Source: Superficieibacter sp. 1612_C1 (GTDB lineage: Bacteria; Pseudomonadota; Gammaproteobacteria; Enterobacterales; Enterobacteriaceae). From it: a stretch of 64,000 nucleotides of DNA. The stretch covers positions 186,001-250,000 of the forward strand of contig NZ_JADGMI010000003.1 in the NCBI RefSeq assembly GCF_015234305.1, given 5' to 3'. Position numbers and translations under genes: made by a program. This document shows, piece after piece, positions 15,481-26,269 of the stretch (the first letter of the stretch is position 1; every line of letters starts with the position of its first letter). Below the pieces are notes generated by a model. It ran no database searches, had not been told where the DNA came from, and saw only the letters and a list, made by a program, of their open reading frames with translations.

Positions 15481-16002
15481 ATGCGACACGTTGCTCAGGA
15501 TGGCGAACAGCATCCTCACGCGCGCGGCGGCGGACGCCGCCAGCGCTTCTTTGGTCACGGTGAACTACGGCTGGTGATCCTCGACAGGCTGCGGCGTAAC
15601 GCCAGCCACGGTTATGAGATCATCAAAGAGATTGAAAATCTGACGCTGGGTAATTATGTCCCAAGTCCGGGAGTGATTTACCCGACGCTCGACCTGTTAC
15701 AGGATCAGCAGTTGATTACCATCACCGACGAAGACGGCGGACGTAAAAAAATCGCTATTACCATGATGGGCCAGCAGTGGCTGGAGAGGAATCGCGAGCA
15801 GCTGGCTCAGATCCATGAGCGGATCAAAGCGCGCTGCGTCGGCTATGAGTTGCGCAAAAATCCGCAGATGAAACGTGCGATAGATAACTTTAAGGCCGTG
15901 CTGGACTTAAAAGTGAATCAGGGAGAGCTCAACGCCGCGCAGCTTAAGCACATCATCGGCATTATTGACCGCGCGGCGCTGGAGATCTCCCAGCTGGATT
16001 AA
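15481..16002 (+). CDS. yqjI: YqjI, PadR-family metal-responsive repressor with short N-terminal tail
   Basis: 173 residues; the E. coli protein is about 207. The PadR winged-helix begins at about residue 15 ([19 protein letters not shown]) and the rest matches E. coli YqjI. E. coli YqjI starts with a long His/Cys-rich extension that binds nickel; here only 14 residues precede the conserved block, with three histidines and no cysteine. AAGGAG lies seven bases before the ATG, and I see no upstream coding extension, so the short form is probably real. Nickel sensing may be weakened or altered. The stop overlaps that of convergent aer by a few bases. Confidence 0.9.
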   Translation: MRHVAQDGEQHPHARGGGRRQRFFGHGELRLVILDRLRRNASHGYEIIKEIENLTLGNYVPSPGVIYPTLDLLQDQQLITITDEDGGRKKIAITMMGQQWLERNREQLAQIHERIKARCVGYELRKNPQMKRAIDNFKAVLDLKVNQGELNAAQLKHIIGIIDRAALEISQLD

Positions 16003-17519
16003 TGCAGGACGGTGACCGCATCTTCCAGACGGCTGGCGCGATGCCTTACCATTGCCGAAACGGCGGCATTTTCTTCGACCAGCCCGGCGTTTTTCTGGGT
16101 AATAGCGTCCAGCTCCGCCACGGCGCGGGTAAGATCGGCCAGCCCCGTTGCCTGTTCGGCGGTCGAACTGCTGATTTCGCCGAGCAGTCGGGTAACGTTT
16201 TGCACCTGTGACACAATGTCTTCCATAGTCTGTCCGGCGGCATGGACCTGATCGGAACCGGATTGCACTTTGCTGGCGCTGGCATCAATCAGCTTGCGGA
16301 TATCGTTGGCGGCGTTGGCACTCCGGCTTGCCAGATGGCGCACTTCGCCCGCCACCACCGCGAAACCTTTGCCCTGTTCGCCTGCGCGCGCCGCTTCGAC
16401 GGCGGCATTCAACGCCAGAATATTGGTCTGAAAGGCAATGTCGTTAATCAGAGTGGTGATGGAACCAATGCGCTGAGTGCTACTGGCGATCTCATCCATG
16501 GTTTTCACCACCGTTTCCATCGCCTTACCGCCGTCGGTCGCGGCACTGCTGGCAGCACTGGAGAGTTTATCAGCGGCAGCGGCTGTCGCGGAGTTCTGTT
16601 GCACTGACGCGGCCATCTGGCTCATGGTCGCCGCCGTCTGCTGGACGTTCACCACCGTTTGCCGGGTGCGCTCGTTCAGTTCATCATTACCTTTTGCCAT
16701 TATGACGCTGTCATTGCGCACGCTGGCCACCTGGCTGGCGACATCGTTCATCAGCCAGCGGCTCATCAGTCCCAGCTGTCCGACGGCACGCAGGGTCAAT
16801 CCTAACTCATCGCTGCGATGAAACGGCTCAACGCTGCTTTTTTCACCGGTTGCCACGCTCAGCGCCTCGCGTGCAACCTTTTCCACTGGCCGGATAATCT
16901 GCCATTCAAAGCAGGCGCAGCCCAGTATGACCAGCAAAGCACTGTAGAAAACTGACCACGGTGGCGCACCGCTGGCAATCAACGCGCCCGCGAGCGCCAG
17001 AAAAAGGACCGTCATCACGCTACGCGCACGCCAGCGCAGCGGCAGGGCATTCAGCCGCCCGGTGATGCCTTTATTGATAACCCTTCCCTTATAGATCCGC
17101 TTATTGCATCGTCCGCTTTTCAGCGCCTGATACAGCGGCGTTACGGCAGCCACCTCATCCGCCTGAGCTTTTGTACGAATCGACATGTAACCGGTAATTT
17201 TACCGTCGCGCACCATCGGTGCCACGTTAGCCCGCACCCAATAGTGGTCGCCATTTTTGCAGCGGTTTTTGACGATGCCGGTCCACGGCTCGCCCTGCTG
17301 TAGCGTGTACCACATATCAGCAAATGCCGCTTTGGGCATATCCGGGTGACGCACCAGATTATGCGGTTGCCCCGTCAGTTCCTGAAGTGAAAACCCACTG
17401 ACCTGAACAAAAGTATCATTGGCGTGAGTGATAATACTGCGCAGATCGGTGGTGGACATTAATGTCGTGTTGTCGTCCAGAAGATGCTCACGTTGGGTAA
17501 CAACAGAAGAGGTAGACAT
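15999..17519 (-). CDS. aer: Aer, aerotaxis/redox receptor
   Basis: 506 residues from the ATG at 17519 (AAAGGA upstream); the frame is open to 17639 but that extension is upstream leader. It has an N-terminal FAD-binding PAS domain (about 20-120; [13 protein letters not shown]), a membrane anchor around 170-205, a HAMP-like region and a methyl-accepting domain with the hairpin tip [25 protein letters not shown]. Length and domain order match E. coli Aer. It senses redox state and signals to CheA/CheW. A sigma-28 promoter lies upstream. Confidence 0.95.
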   Translation of the reverse strand: MSTSSVVTQREHLLDDNTTLMSTTDLRSIITHANDTFVQVSGFSLQELTGQPHNLVRHPDMPKAAFADMWYTLQQGEPWTGIVKNRCKNGDHYWVRANVAPMVRDGKITGYMSIRTKAQADEVAAVTPLYQALKSGRCNKRIYKGRVINKGITGRLNALPLRWRARSVMTVLFLALAGALIASGAPPWSVFYSALLVILGCACFEWQIIRPVEKVAREALSVATGEKSSVEPFHRSDELGLTLRAVGQLGLMSRWLMNDVASQVASVRNDSVIMAKGNDELNERTRQTVVNVQQTAATMSQMAASVQQNSATAAAADKLSSAASSAATDGGKAMETVVKTMDEIASSTQRIGSITTLINDIAFQTNILALNAAVEAARAGEQGKGFAVVAGEVRHLASRSANAANDIRKLIDASASKVQSGSDQVHAAGQTMEDIVSQVQNVTRLLGEISSSTAEQATGLADLTRAVAELDAITQKNAGLVEENAAVSAMVRHRASRLEDAVTVLH

Positions 17520-17568
17520 AGCTGCATCCTTTGCATGTAATTGGATGTTAATTTTTTGGTGTAATGTT

Positions 17569-17595
17569 ATTTCGGCGATAATTTTTTTATCTTTA
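17569..17595 (-). promoter_or_regulatory. FliA (sigma-28) promoter of aer
   Basis: On the minus strand, TAAAGATA (17595-17588), an 11-base spacer and GCCGAAAT (17576-17569) closely match the FliA consensus TAAAGTTT-N11-GCCGATAA, about 50 bases upstream of the aer start. aer belongs to the flagellar late-gene regulon in E. coli. Confidence 0.75.
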
Positions 17596-17639
17596 GTTGT
17601 TAAATTTGATTTAGATCGCAATTTGCGATTAAACCTCAT

Positions 17640-19330
<1,691 letters not shown>

Positions 19331-19332
19331 GT

Positions 19333-19364
19333 TTATCCCTCCGGCGGTTTCACCGGGGGGATAA
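19333..19364 (+). terminator. Terminator after patA
   Basis: TTATCCC-T-CCGG (19333-19344) pairs with CCGG-G-GGGATAA (19353-19364), a 12-bp stem with one G-T pair, three bases after the stop and followed by TTT. Confidence 0.6.
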
Positions 19365-19388
19365 TTTACGTCGGTATGGCGTGGTCAT

Positions 19389-19517
19389 GCCCGGTGGCGG
19401 CTGCGCCTTACCGGGCCTACGGTGCGGTGATATTCCCCGGTGGCGCTGCGCTTACCGGGGCTACACTGTTGCGATGCTGTTTTTGTAGGCTGGGTAAGGC
19501 GAAGCCGCCACCCGGCA
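19389..19517. repeat. REP/BIME cluster (three units)
   Basis: REP-like palindromes at 19389-19420, 19435-19464 and 19484-19517, the third in opposite orientation (TGTAGGC...CCACCCGGCA). They lie between convergent patA and the mannoside operon, a standard position for such extragenic repeats. Confidence 0.85.
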
Positions 19518-19533
19518 GGCCATCGCTCAACGT

Positions 19534-20445
19534 TCAAACCTGAAAAGGAGCCGCCACGCTCCGCCACTGCACCTCGCAATCGCTGGTGCCGCAAAACAAC
19601 CGTACCTCTTTTCCCGGCAAGCCATACAGCCCGCCGGAAAACACCACATCGCGTAAATCGTCGCGCTTGCTGTCACCTGGCAGGAAATCATCCCGACAGG
19701 CGATGACTTTTATCGGTGAGCTTACGCCGGACTCAGGATCAAAAATAAACGACGCCGCGTAATAGTGCCGCTGCTGTTGCGCGTCAAACCGGGCCACGTG
19801 GGCCAGCACACCGACGCGCCCGTCCGCCAGCAGATGCGCTTCATTGGCTCCGCACCAGTCGTTTTCGTCAACATGCTCCAGCAGCGTTGCGCGGGAAATC
19901 GTCTGCGCCGTTAACTCGCTCAGGCTGTCGATAATTATCCAGCCAATCGTTCCGCGCCCGCCAGCCTGCCCCTGCGGACGGGTAAATACCAGAATACGGG
20001 CATCTGCCAGTTGTACCAGGCGAATATCTTTCATTCCCCACGGACCATAGCTGAACAACCGTAGCTGGTCGGGCGACGGGCCGCGCCAGAACTGGGTACG
20101 CCAGCGCGACACACTACCATCGGCAGCAAATTCCACCTCGACGCCGCCCAGCACCAGCAGGCCATCTATCCGGCAGACAAACGGGTCCTGAAGCGGAAAT
20201 ATCGGGGCATCTGGCAACAACCACGCCTCATCCCCGCCCTGCCAGTGAAAAAAGCGCACCTCTGAACGCTCACTGTCGCGCTTCTCTACCCGCGCGGCAA
20301 TGAGCCAGCGTTCACCGTCATAAAACGGCGCGGTCGGATTATAAACGTCAAATCCATTTACGCCATGAAAGCGTATTTTTCCCCGCGCCGAAGGCTGTCG
20401 GCACGCCAGATAGTCGCGAAACAACGCGTCAACCGGCGCGCGCAT
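19534..20445 (-). CDS. DUF1861 protein, GT108/GH130-like beta-propeller, possible mannosyl phosphorylase
   Basis: 303 residues. KIRFHGVNGFDVYNPTAPF and the alternating beta-strand pattern fit the DUF1861 family, which falls in the five-bladed beta-propeller superfamily with GH130. The Leishmania mannogen enzymes (family GT108), which make and phosphorolyse beta-1,2-mannan, are as I recall members of this family, but I could not check. It is the last gene of the minus-strand operon, starting immediately after the GH130 stop (20446/20445). A role in beta-mannoside phosphorolysis beside GH130 is inferred; activity and linkage are unknown. Confidence 0.65.
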   Translation of the reverse strand: MRAPVDALFRDYLACRQPSARGKIRFHGVNGFDVYNPTAPFYDGERWLIAARVEKRDSERSEVRFFHWQGGDEAWLLPDAPIFPLQDPFVCRIDGLLVLGGVEVEFAADGSVSRWRTQFWRGPSPDQLRLFSYGPWGMKDIRLVQLADARILVFTRPQGQAGGRGTIGWIIIDSLSELTAQTISRATLLEHVDENDWCGANEAHLLADGRVGVLAHVARFDAQQQRHYYAASFIFDPESGVSSPIKVIACRDDFLPGDSKRDDLRDVVFSGGLYGLPGKEVRLFCGTSDCEVQWRSVAAPFQV

Positions 20446-21504
20446 TTATGCCAGTCCCAGATGTTTCCACAGCGCATCAAGCGGCATTGTTGCCAGCGCC
20501 ACTTTCTCATCCGCCGCACCGTACCAGACGTGCAGGACATCATTACGCACCAGCGCGCCGCAGGTAAATACCACGTTGCCAAAGAAGCCTTCACGCTCAT
20601 ACGGCGCGGTCGGCTCCAGCAGCGGCACTGGCGATTTCGCGAGAATAACTGTCGGATCGTTGAGATCCATCAGCAGTGCGCCCAGGCAGTAGCGCTGATC
20701 GGCATCTACCCCGTGATAAATCTCCAGCCAGCCGCGATCGGTTTTGATCACCGGCGCGCCGCCGCCGGATTTACGGCAGTCCCACGCGTCACCGGAGCGC
20801 CCGAGCAGATGGCGATGATTACCCCAGTGCAGCATATCCGGCGACTCACAAATCCAGATTTCCGGATGCCCAAAATGGCACGGTGCCGGGCGCGTCAGGG
20901 CCTGATATTTGCCGCCGACTTTCTCCGGGAAGAAGCAGACATCGCGGTTATCAGGACAGAGGATCAGCCCTTTTTTCTCCACCGTGACGAAGTCTTTCGT
21001 CACCGCCAGCGCGGTGGAGATGCCCAGCGAAGAGACCGCCGAGTAGTTGATGTACCACAGATCGTCGATGTGGGTAATGCGCGCATCTTCGCAGCCGAAC
21101 TCTTCGTACTGCGTATCTGCGGTGATAAACGGCTGGGTGTCGATACGGAAGTTAACGCCGTCAGTGCTGCGTGCCAGGCGCAGGTGCGACATGGAGGTCA
21201 GCCAGACCTGCGCCGGGTCACTTTTCAGCACGATGACGCGCGGATCGCTAAAGTCATAGCGATCGTCACGGCGGTCAAAGGCCCGCGTCGTCACCGTCCA
21301 TCCCTGCGCACCTTTCTCCAGCAGCGGCACCACGATCTGCTGCGGATCGTCGTTCACCACGCTCTCCGCTACGCGCAGTAGCAGAATAATTTCACCGTTG
21401 TACTCCGTCACGCCGGTATTAAAGGCGCATTCGACTTTCAGATAGGGCTGTGAAGGAACAACATCCGCCGGAACGATTAGAGGATTATGACTGTGCCTTT
21501 CCAT
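20446..21504 (-). CDS. GH130-family beta-mannoside phosphorylase or mannosidase
   Basis: 352 residues with the GH130 pattern: FNTGVTEYNGEIILLLRV near the N-terminus, FSDPRV, the GCEDARIT motif containing the likely catalytic Asp140, CFFPEKVGGKYQALTRPAP, GWLEIYHGV and VWYGAADEKVA at the end. GH130 enzymes phosphorolyse beta-1,2- or beta-1,4-mannosides to mannose-1-phosphate; a subset are hydrolases. The co-located phosphomannomutase favours phosphorolysis. The start overlaps the end of the GH13 gene by 20 bases, indicating coupling. Linkage specificity cannot be read here. Confidence 0.85.
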   Translation of the reverse strand: MERHSHNPLIVPADVVPSQPYLKVECAFNTGVTEYNGEIILLLRVAESVVNDDPQQIVVPLLEKGAQGWTVTTRAFDRRDDRYDFSDPRVIVLKSDPAQVWLTSMSHLRLARSTDGVNFRIDTQPFITADTQYEEFGCEDARITHIDDLWYINYSAVSSLGISTALAVTKDFVTVEKKGLILCPDNRDVCFFPEKVGGKYQALTRPAPCHFGHPEIWICESPDMLHWGNHRHLLGRSGDAWDCRKSGGGAPVIKTDRGWLEIYHGVDADQRYCLGALLMDLNDPTVILAKSPVPLLEPTAPYEREGFFGNVVFTCGALVRNDVLHVWYGAADEKVALATMPLDALWKHLGLA

Positions 21505-23071
21505 GACGACTCCTTTTGATTAAAAACTGGTTTTTTGCTATCCACGTCGCATCGTCGCCGCTCAGGATGTCAGCGGCAATATCGCGCCAGGGATTAAGAA
21601 CGGGTTCACCGAAATTGATCGCCACCCACACCTGTTCTTCCGCCGTCTCGCGGGAGAACCAGATGCAGGAGTGGGTCAATTCAAGCGTGCTATAGCGACC
21701 CTGACGCAGCGCATCGGTGGCGTTACGCAGGGCAATAAGCTGACGGTACTCATGCCAGAGCGAGCCGGCATCCTGCTGCTGCGCCGCCGCGTTCAGCGCC
21801 TGCGTGCGGGCATCGATGGGCATCCACGGCGCAACGTCTGAGAACCCGGCGTAAGTCCCTTCCCCCCACGGCAGCGGCGCGCGCGAACCGTCGCGCGAGT
21901 GTTCAAGGGCGACGGCCAGCGCCTCGTCCGCCGACATGCCGGCGTCGATTGCGGTCTGATAATGGGTGCGGCCCTGAATATCAAAAATGCAATCCACAGA
22001 CTGCGCACGATAATCAGTCAACCCCAGCTCTTCCCCCTGAAAAATAAAGGGCACGCCGCTGGCGGTAAGCTGAAGGGCGAGTACCGCGCGGGCGCGGGCA
22101 ACATCCCGGTCGTTTTCGCCAAAGCGGCTGATCATTCTCGACATGTCATGGCTGGAGAAAAACAGCGTCGGCAGGCCGGACTGCTGCTGGCGCATCGCCT
22201 CCAGTTCGCTAAACAGGCGCGCGGCGTCAAACGTTTTCTGGCTACCGAGATTAAAGTTAAACACCACATCCATCAGTTGCGGGCTTTGATAGCGCCGCAG
22301 CACGTTAAGATCCTCGCTGCCAATCTCGCCAATCAGGAAAAAATCGCCGCGCTGACGCACGTAGCGACACAGCCGCTCCAACGCGTCGATAATCCCCGGC
22401 TGGTTGATGTCATGATCGTGGCGCTGCTCGCCGTTCTCTTCAGGGTTATCCGCCAGAATGCCGTCGGTGGTCAGAAAGTTGATAACGTCAAAGCGGAAGC
22501 CATCCACCCCCTGCGCGATCCAGAAATCCACAACGTGACGAATTTCCTGCTCGACCTGCGGGTTCGCCCAGTTGAGATCCACCTGCTGCGGCGCGAATTT
22601 ATGATAATAATACTGCCCGGTATCCGGTTCTGCCGTCCAGGCGCTGCCGGAAAAAAACGACTGCCAGTTATTCGGCTGGTCGGTAAAAATAAAGTAGTCG
22701 CGATAGCGGCTGGCGGGGTTATTCCACGCGTCTTTAAACCACGGATGCTCAGACGAGACATGGTTGACCACCAGATCGATAATCACCCGAATGCCGCGCG
22801 CGTGGCAGCCCGCCACCACGCGGCGGAAAGCGCCCATGTCGCCAAAGCGCGGATCTACCGCGCAGTAATCACTAATGTCGTAGCCGTTATCCACTAGCGG
22901 CGACGGGTAGAACGGCGTGATCCAGATGGCCCCCACGCCCAGTTCCGCCAGATAATCCAGCCGGGTCAGCAGCCCCGGAAAATCGCCGAGGCCGTCGTGG
23001 TTGCCGTCGCAAAAGGACGGCAGATAAATTTGATAGCAGACGCACTCCTGCCACCAGGGAGTAGTGTTCAC
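21485..23071 (-). CDS. GH13-family alpha-glucosidase/glycosidase
   Basis: 528 residues, cytoplasmic (no signal peptide). All GH13 conserved regions are present: DLVVNH (99-104), GFRFD with nucleophile Asp195, acid/base Glu249 in LIGEIG, and Asp309 in SSHDM. The overall pattern (WWQECVCYQIYLPSF ... NGYDISDY) is that of the oligo-1,6-glucosidase/alpha-glucosidase group. Between importer and GH130 genes, it may remove an alpha-glucosyl unit from an imported mannosyl-glucoside; this is inference. Confidence 0.88.
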   Translation of the reverse strand: MNTTPWWQECVCYQIYLPSFCDGNHDGLGDFPGLLTRLDYLAELGVGAIWITPFYPSPLVDNGYDISDYCAVDPRFGDMGAFRRVVAGCHARGIRVIIDLVVNHVSSEHPWFKDAWNNPASRYRDYFIFTDQPNNWQSFFSGSAWTAEPDTGQYYYHKFAPQQVDLNWANPQVEQEIRHVVDFWIAQGVDGFRFDVINFLTTDGILADNPEENGEQRHDHDINQPGIIDALERLCRYVRQRGDFFLIGEIGSEDLNVLRRYQSPQLMDVVFNFNLGSQKTFDAARLFSELEAMRQQQSGLPTLFFSSHDMSRMISRFGENDRDVARARAVLALQLTASGVPFIFQGEELGLTDYRAQSVDCIFDIQGRTHYQTAIDAGMSADEALAVALEHSRDGSRAPLPWGEGTYAGFSDVAPWMPIDARTQALNAAAQQQDAGSLWHEYRQLIALRNATDALRQGRYSTLELTHSCIWFSRETAEEQVWVAINFGEPVLNPWRDIAADILSGDDATWIAKNQFLIKRSRHGKAQS

Positions 23072-23081
23072 GTCAACCTCC

Positions 23082-23909
23082 TTATTTCAGTGACAGCGAC
23101 ATACCCTGTAGGAAATATTTCCGGAACAGAATAAACAGAATAATGATCGGCAGCATTTGCACCACCGCGCCTGCCAGCACCGGCCCCAGATAGATGCCGT
23201 AGGATTTGCTAAACGTCGCCAGCAGCACGGAGAACGGCATTTTGTCCGCCTCGCGCATCACGATCAGCGGCCAGAGGAAGTTATCCCATGAGCTTGAGAA
23301 GGTGAACAGCGCGACAATCGCCAGAATGGCCTTATTCAGCGGCATCATGACGTGGCGCAGGATGCCCCACAGGCTGGCGTGATCGAGGCGGGCAGCATAG
23401 AGATAATCATTTGGCGTGCCCTTAAAGCTCTGCGAGACCATAAAGATCCCCCACGCGCTCATCGCATAGGGCAGGATCATCGCGCTGTAGCTGTTGATTA
23501 ACCCTAACTCCCGCATCAGGACGAACTGCGGAATAATGAACATAAAGGCCGGGAAAACCATCTGCACGATCAACAGGTTTTTAAAGGCGTTCCTGCCGCG
23601 AAATTCCGTTTTTGCCACCGCGTAGCCCACCAGCATTGACGTGACGGTCACGCAGGCGGTAATGGTCAGCGATACAAATAACGAGTTAAACAGGGTGCGT
23701 AAAAAGGGTTTATCCGCCCGGTTGCTGTTATCAAACAGGAAGGTGTAATTGTCGAACGACAGATGCCCGGAAAAGAGCGACGTCGTATAGATCTCCGCCG
23801 TCGGTTTTAACGAGGCAATGACCATCCAGATAAACGGATAAAGCCAGGTCAACGCCAGTAACAACATGGCGACGTGGATTATCAAACTTAGTGGCGTGAG
23901 TTTTTTCAT
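23082..23909 (-). CDS. ABC sugar transporter permease, MalG type
   Basis: 275 residues with six predicted membrane segments and the EAA-like loop ARLDHASLWGILRHVMMPL that contacts the ATPase. The C-terminus (FILFRKYFLQGMSLSLK) is typical of MalG-type permeases. It starts directly after the MalF-type permease (23910/23909) and pairs with it. Confidence 0.92.
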   Translation of the reverse strand: MKKLTPLSLIIHVAMLLLALTWLYPFIWMVIASLKPTAEIYTTSLFSGHLSFDNYTFLFDNSNRADKPFLRTLFNSLFVSLTITACVTVTSMLVGYAVAKTEFRGRNAFKNLLIVQMVFPAFMFIIPQFVLMRELGLINSYSAMILPYAMSAWGIFMVSQSFKGTPNDYLYAARLDHASLWGILRHVMMPLNKAILAIVALFTFSSSWDNFLWPLIVMREADKMPFSVLLATFSKSYGIYLGPVLAGAVVQMLPIIILFILFRKYFLQGMSLSLK

Positions 23910-24776
23910 TCACACGATCTCTATATTTTTTTCAAACAGTTTTCTGAACAGCCAGATAATGAGGAAGCTGCACGCCGCCACAATAATCGACATCGCCGCC
24001 GCCCAGGTGGGCTTCATTTTCTGGAAGGCCATTTCGTACATCACCACCATCGGGCTGGTAGTGCTGTCCAGCGGACCGCCGCCGGTGATGAGATACGGCT
24101 CGGTGAAAATGCTGAAGGCGACGGTAATCGCCAGCACCATGACCATCACTATTTGCGCGTTCATCATCGGCAGAGTAATCGCCCAACCCTGTTTAAAGCG
24201 TCCGGTTTTATCGAGCAGCGCCGCGCTGTAGATATCGCCCGGAATTGCCTGCATCCCGGAATAGAGGATCAGCCCGTAATAGCCGACGAATTTCCAGGTG
24301 ACGATCAGGGCGATAGATAACATGGCGCAATCCGGGTTGGTAAACCACGGGACCGAGACGCCAAACCACTGCTGCAAGAAATGGTTTACCGGCCCGAATT
24401 CGCTGAATAATTTCGAGAAGACGATAGAGTACGCCACGCCGGAGGAGATATTCGCCAGCAAAAAACTGAGGGCGATAAAACCTTTGCCGTATTTAATACG
24501 TTTCAGGCCCGCGGCAAAAAGCAGCGAGGCGACAAAAACGATCGGCAAGTAGTACAGCAGGAAACGACCCACGTTGAGCATCGATTTCCAGAACAGCTTA
24601 TCGTGCATCACGCCGATAATATTTTGTAACCCGGTAAATTTCGGCGTACCAATAAACTGCCACTGCGTGACGCTCAATACCACCAGCCAGGCCAGCGGGT
24701 AGAACCAGAATAGCAGCGAGTACCCTATCCATGAGGAGGCCAGAAGGCCCCCGGTACGTGAATCATATCCTGCCAT
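23910..24776 (-). CDS. ABC sugar transporter permease, MalF type
   Basis: 288 residues with six membrane segments. The EAA loop is ALLDKTGRFKQGWAITLPMM. CUT1-family inner-membrane component forming the channel with the adjacent MalG-type protein. It follows the binding-protein gene by nine bases. Confidence 0.92.
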   Translation of the reverse strand: MAGYDSRTGGLLASSWIGYSLLFWFYPLAWLVVLSVTQWQFIGTPKFTGLQNIIGVMHDKLFWKSMLNVGRFLLYYLPIVFVASLLFAAGLKRIKYGKGFIALSFLLANISSGVAYSIVFSKLFSEFGPVNHFLQQWFGVSVPWFTNPDCAMLSIALIVTWKFVGYYGLILYSGMQAIPGDIYSAALLDKTGRFKQGWAITLPMMNAQIVMVMVLAITVAFSIFTEPYLITGGGPLDSTTSPMVVMYEMAFQKMKPTWAAAMSIIVAACSFLIIWLFRKLFEKNIEIV

Positions 24777-24785
24777 AGATCCCTC

Positions 24786-26075
24786 TTATTTTTTCAGCAG
24801 TCCGTCGATTTCCGTGGCAGACTGATTGAGCGCTTGCGTAGAGTCCGTATGCTTAAAGATCACCTGCTCAAGCATTTGCGTCATACTGCGCTGGATTTCC
24901 GTGGTCTGCGTGGTGGCAACCGGCGGCAGCGCGACATCAACGTAAGAGGCGATCTCTTTTTCCAGCGGATTTTTAGCAAAGTAATCGACAAAAATGGGGT
25001 TAGTCATCAGGTCGGAGCGTGCGGGCGGCATACCTGTGGTTTCAAGCCAGGTCAGATCGTGCTCCGCCTTGCTGTAAACCCATTGGATAAAGGCCCAGGC
25101 GTCAGTTTTATGTTTACTGGTGCTGAAAATGACCAGCCCCTTACTGTCGCCAAAGGTATGCGGATGCGCGGTGCCCTGCTGCGTCAACATTGGACCGATT
25201 TTAATGCTCTTGAGGATCTCAGGATATTGCTTACGATAGCGAGCGATATCCCACGGGCCGCGCGCAGAGGCCAGCACCTGACCGGTCGCCAGCGGATCGT
25301 CGGCGGCGGTAAAGTCATAGCTGCTCCAGTTGTTAGCAAAGACTTTGCCCATAAAATTCAGGACGGCAACGCCAGCATCATCGTTAAACTGTGCCTTGTT
25401 GTCGGCGACATAGCTTTTGCCGCCGCTTTGCGCGTAGTACAGCGGGATCAGATCAAACCAGCGTTCCCACCAGTTTTTTCCGGCGGTCATCTGGATCACA
25501 TAGCCTTTGTTGTCCGCCGTGCGTTTTTCTGCCAGCGAATACAGCTCGTCATAGGTGGTCGGAACATGATCCGTGCCGTACTGTTGCAGCAGATCGCCAC
25601 GCCACCACCAGACAATAGGATTCACATAAAGCGGTAAAACGTTTTGTTGCCCATTCAGTTTCCACGCTGGCAGAAGGGCTTCCATATGACGATTCTTTAC
25701 CAGTTCGTCATAGCCCGGCATTTTGGATAAATCTTCCAGTTGGCCCACTTCCACCAGTTGACTGGCGAAGCCGATAAAGATATTGCTGGAAAGGTCTGGC
25801 TCAGTTCCGGAAGCCAGCGCGTTCATAATCGCTTCTTCAGAACTGCTTGCTGCCGGGATGGCGGTAAATTCAACGGGGGTATGAGACGGGTCCTGGTTCC
25901 ACTCCTTCACCATCGTGTTCCAGAAGGCCTCTTCATTTTCATTCGGGGCAACCCACATTTTGATCGGGGTTTTCGCACCCTCGCTGGCAGTGGGTTTTTC
26001 ATCCGGTCCGCAACCTGCGATACAAAGACTGAGAAGTGCCGAAGCCGTCCATTTAGCTACTGTTGCAACTTTCAC
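24786..26075 (-). CDS. ABC sugar-binding lipoprotein (CUT1 family)
   Basis: 429 residues. The N-terminal signal ends in a lipobox with Cys22 (LCIAGC), so the protein is probably lipid-anchored to the inner membrane facing the periplasm, unusual for a Gram-negative sugar-binding protein. The body fits the family-1 solute-binding fold (MalE/UgpB-like), with FSTSKHKTDAWAFIQWV near the C-terminal third. The start is GTG at 26075 behind GGGAG. First gene of the minus-strand operon, next to LacI-type operators. The ligand is presumably the oligosaccharide cleaved by GH13/GH130. Confidence 0.9.
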   Translation of the reverse strand: MKVATVAKWTASALLSLCIAGCGPDEKPTASEGAKTPIKMWVAPNENEEAFWNTMVKEWNQDPSHTPVEFTAIPAASSSEEAIMNALASGTEPDLSSNIFIGFASQLVEVGQLEDLSKMPGYDELVKNRHMEALLPAWKLNGQQNVLPLYVNPIVWWWRGDLLQQYGTDHVPTTYDELYSLAEKRTADNKGYVIQMTAGKNWWERWFDLIPLYYAQSGGKSYVADNKAQFNDDAGVAVLNFMGKVFANNWSSYDFTAADDPLATGQVLASARGPWDIARYRKQYPEILKSIKIGPMLTQQGTAHPHTFGDSKGLVIFSTSKHKTDAWAFIQWVYSKAEHDLTWLETTGMPPARSDLMTNPIFVDYFAKNPLEKEIASYVDVALPPVATTQTTEIQRSMTQMLEQVIFKHTDSTQALNQSATEIDGLLKK

Positions 26076-26269
26076 AATTAATCTCCCTGGCTCTAAGTAA
26101 GAGGTGTTCCTGATTCTTCCTGCTCGTTAGAACGTTGCGTAAACTAGCACCAGTTTTTTATGTTTAACGTTAAACAGGTCACATTTTGCTTTTTGTTTAA
26201 CGTTAAACTTAGCAACCGTGATTTAAGACAAGCAGTTGATAACAATTATTGGCCTATAACGTTAACAAA
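26076..26269. promoter_or_regulatory. Divergent control region with two identical LacI-type operators
   Basis: The 14-bp perfect palindrome GTTTAACGTTAAAC occurs at 26162-26175 and again at 26195-26208, centres 33 bases apart (about three helical turns). A degenerate copy with the same AACGTTAA core overlaps the regulator's translation start region (26254-26267). This fits cooperative binding by the adjacent LacI-family repressor, controlling both the import/hydrolase operon and its own gene. Confidence 0.8.

Noticed and set aside
20365-21381. Plus-strand 338-residue open frame
   Set aside because: Antisense shadow of the GH130 and DUF1861 genes; no family-like sequence, no ribosome-binding site.
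21899-22897. Plus-strand 332-residue open frame
   Set aside because: Antisense to the GH13 gene, whose catalytic motifs are complete.
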